Shown here: positions 63,112-64,000 of the stretch, in pieces
Layout: the number at the start of each line of letters is the position of its first letter
Numbering within the stretch: position 1 is the stretch's first letter
Notes under the pieces: generated by a model
Told to the model about the DNA's origin: nothing
Seen by the model: the letters and a program-made list of their open reading frames with translations, nothing else
Databases searched by the model: none
Made by a program: the position numbers and the translations under genes
NCBI GenBank assembly: GCA_026936335.1
Contig: JAPMXV010000076.1
Location: 1 to 64,000, forward strand
DNA length: 64,000 nt
Source of the DNA: Mantamonas sphyraenae
Lineage: Eukaryota; CRuMs; Mantamonadidae
Reading direction: 5' to 3'

Positions 63112-63324
63112 TCACCATCCATTGTCTCGGGCCATCCGCTGCAGACCTCGCACCAGCTGCACTCGGTCATCCCCCGACGCTCGCCCTGGGTCGATGTGGG
63201 CGTTGGCCAGAAAGGCGCGGTTGCCTCGGGCCAGGTTGGGAGCTCCGTCTGCGTTGATGGCCATCCACCGGTAGTCACCGCCGGTGGTCCAGACTCGGGC
63301 GCGTCGCTGTCGCTCGTTGGGCAT
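63112..63324 (-). CDS. Small basic protein, family member 3
   Basis: The product is 70 aa from ATG 63324 (MPNERQRRARVWTTGGDYRW...). Its C-terminal half (ARGNRAFLANAHIDPGRAS, DRVQLVRGLQRMARDN) aligns with members 1 and 2 (SPGERRWVNYAIHDPSTS, PRVEQMLRTIQDRHPN), giving a family with a common length of 65–72 aa. It is on the opposite strand and not part of the ~0.65 kb repeat, so it is the oldest paralogue. Confidence 0.55.
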   Translation of the reverse strand: MPNERQRRARVWTTGGDYRWMAINADGAPNLARGNRAFLANAHIDPGRASGDDRVQLVRGLQRMARDNGW

Positions 63325-63404
63325 CTTGTGTGTGTTTGCTGTGGGTTGGGGTTGGGTTAGCGGGGTGCGCTGGTGTCATTGTGGGTCCCATGGTGCCATT
63401 TTGT

Positions 63405-64000
63405 ACACGGCAGGAGCCATCCACATGCTTCTGGGATCGCAGCCATGGCTTTCTCGGTGTGCAGTTGCCCATCGACCTCCACCGCCAGAATTCCTGATTC
63501 CCCACACCGCACCCGCCAGTCGACGAAAACGGACACTTGGATGGCATTGGATGGTCCCACACGATGATTGTGTTCCATGGGAACCCATGCATGCGGTTCA
63601 TTGCATGACAATCGTGCCTGTGCATTGTCCAGGTGGATCGAGTGGGTGGAACAAGGAGATGGCTTTGGCCACGACGATGGGTTTGTTGAACGGCCAATTG
63701 GGCGCGGGATTGAGTCGCACGTTGGCGGGGAACAACATTGGGAACCATTGTGGATGACCATGGATGAGGGAATATCAGCAGCTGCGGTGCGCAGTGGGGA
63801 CTACGCTTATCTTTCACCCGTGGGTTTCATGGAGGGAGGGCTTCATTGAGAGTTGTGGGGAAAGGCACACAGAGAGAGAGTCTGTGTGTGTGTTCAGTGA
63901 CATACAGGGGGTGGTGAGGTGGGGAAGGGTCATTGTTGTTGGCAAAAAACCCTCTCGCGTCACACTTGATCTTTGGCTGCTTGCTCACGCGGCCGACGTA
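63405..64000. repeat. Direct repeat, right copy (flank of a further LRR gene)
   Basis: Matches 59900–60510. It includes copy 2 of the broken minus-strand gene (~63400–63740) and then the LRR 5' flank. The match is still running when the window ends ~10 bases short of the position equal to the LRR gene 3 start codon, so another LRR gene probably begins just beyond 64000. Confidence 0.8.

Noticed and set aside
1-64000. tRNA, rRNA or known small RNA genes
   Set aside because: I found no A/B-box pair with a cloverleaf and no rRNA-like segment; the dispersed element has no convincing B box.

Overview
The window starts at a chromosome end. About 178 bases of the CCCTAA telomere repeat (TTAGGG type) run straight into GC-rich, C-rich subtelomeric DNA. 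The genome is clearly eukaryotic. There are short GT–AG introns (about 43–205 nt) whose positions can be fixed by reading frame, and families such as Roco, RBR, BTB–BACK–SPRY, F-box, patatin, vWA and a protein kinase. The lineage cannot be fixed from sequence alone: a free-living protist with TTAGGG telomeres (amoebozoan, apusomonad-like, unicellular opisthokont or similar) fits. All three standard stop codons are used.

Layout. 1–178 telomere. 565–3750 an unknown protein with an A-B-A-B internal duplication. 5981–9883 two tandem paralogues of an unknown family with an almost identical basic tail. 10341–13596 two unknown genes, each broken once by a single-base frame lesion. 14562–16736 a patatin-like lipase. 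16888–21495 a Roco gene (LRR, ankyrin, LRR, Roc, COR, coiled coil) in four frame segments. 23096–29100 a ~2.07 kb direct duplication carrying a tiny spliced gene, flanking a second LRR gene and a broken four-helix membrane protein. 30869–33429 a spliced coiled-coil/kinase gene. 34116–44944 a tandem array of three full F-box genes plus a truncated copy. 46804–51835 two spliced BTB genes, the second with BACK and SPRY domains. 52498–54910 a head-to-head RBR ubiquitin ligase and vWA protein that share an N-terminal cysteine-rich module. 55403–57996 two copies of a small-protein gene around a CXC/HNH-like gene. 57997–59562 a secreted protein. 59900–64000 a duplicated unit with a third LRR gene, a third cysteine-module gene and a third member of the small-protein family. 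A fourth LRR gene probably begins just past the window end.

Taken together this is a fast-evolving subtelomeric gene arsenal built by tandem duplication. Recognition-type repeats (LRR, ankyrin) occur beside ubiquitin-ligase parts (RBR, F-box, BTB), a divergent kinase, a Roc GTPase and a lipase. That resembles an innate-immunity or self-recognition repertoire, but this role is inference from content only. Two things may be undescribed: the shared CCCH-like cysteine module placed on three different protein bodies, and a ~160–270 bp repeat that sits upstream of three of the spliced genes and brackets two of them. Many genes carry single-base frame lesions, mostly at homopolymers, so pseudogenes and assembly errors must be told apart before gene loss is inferred.
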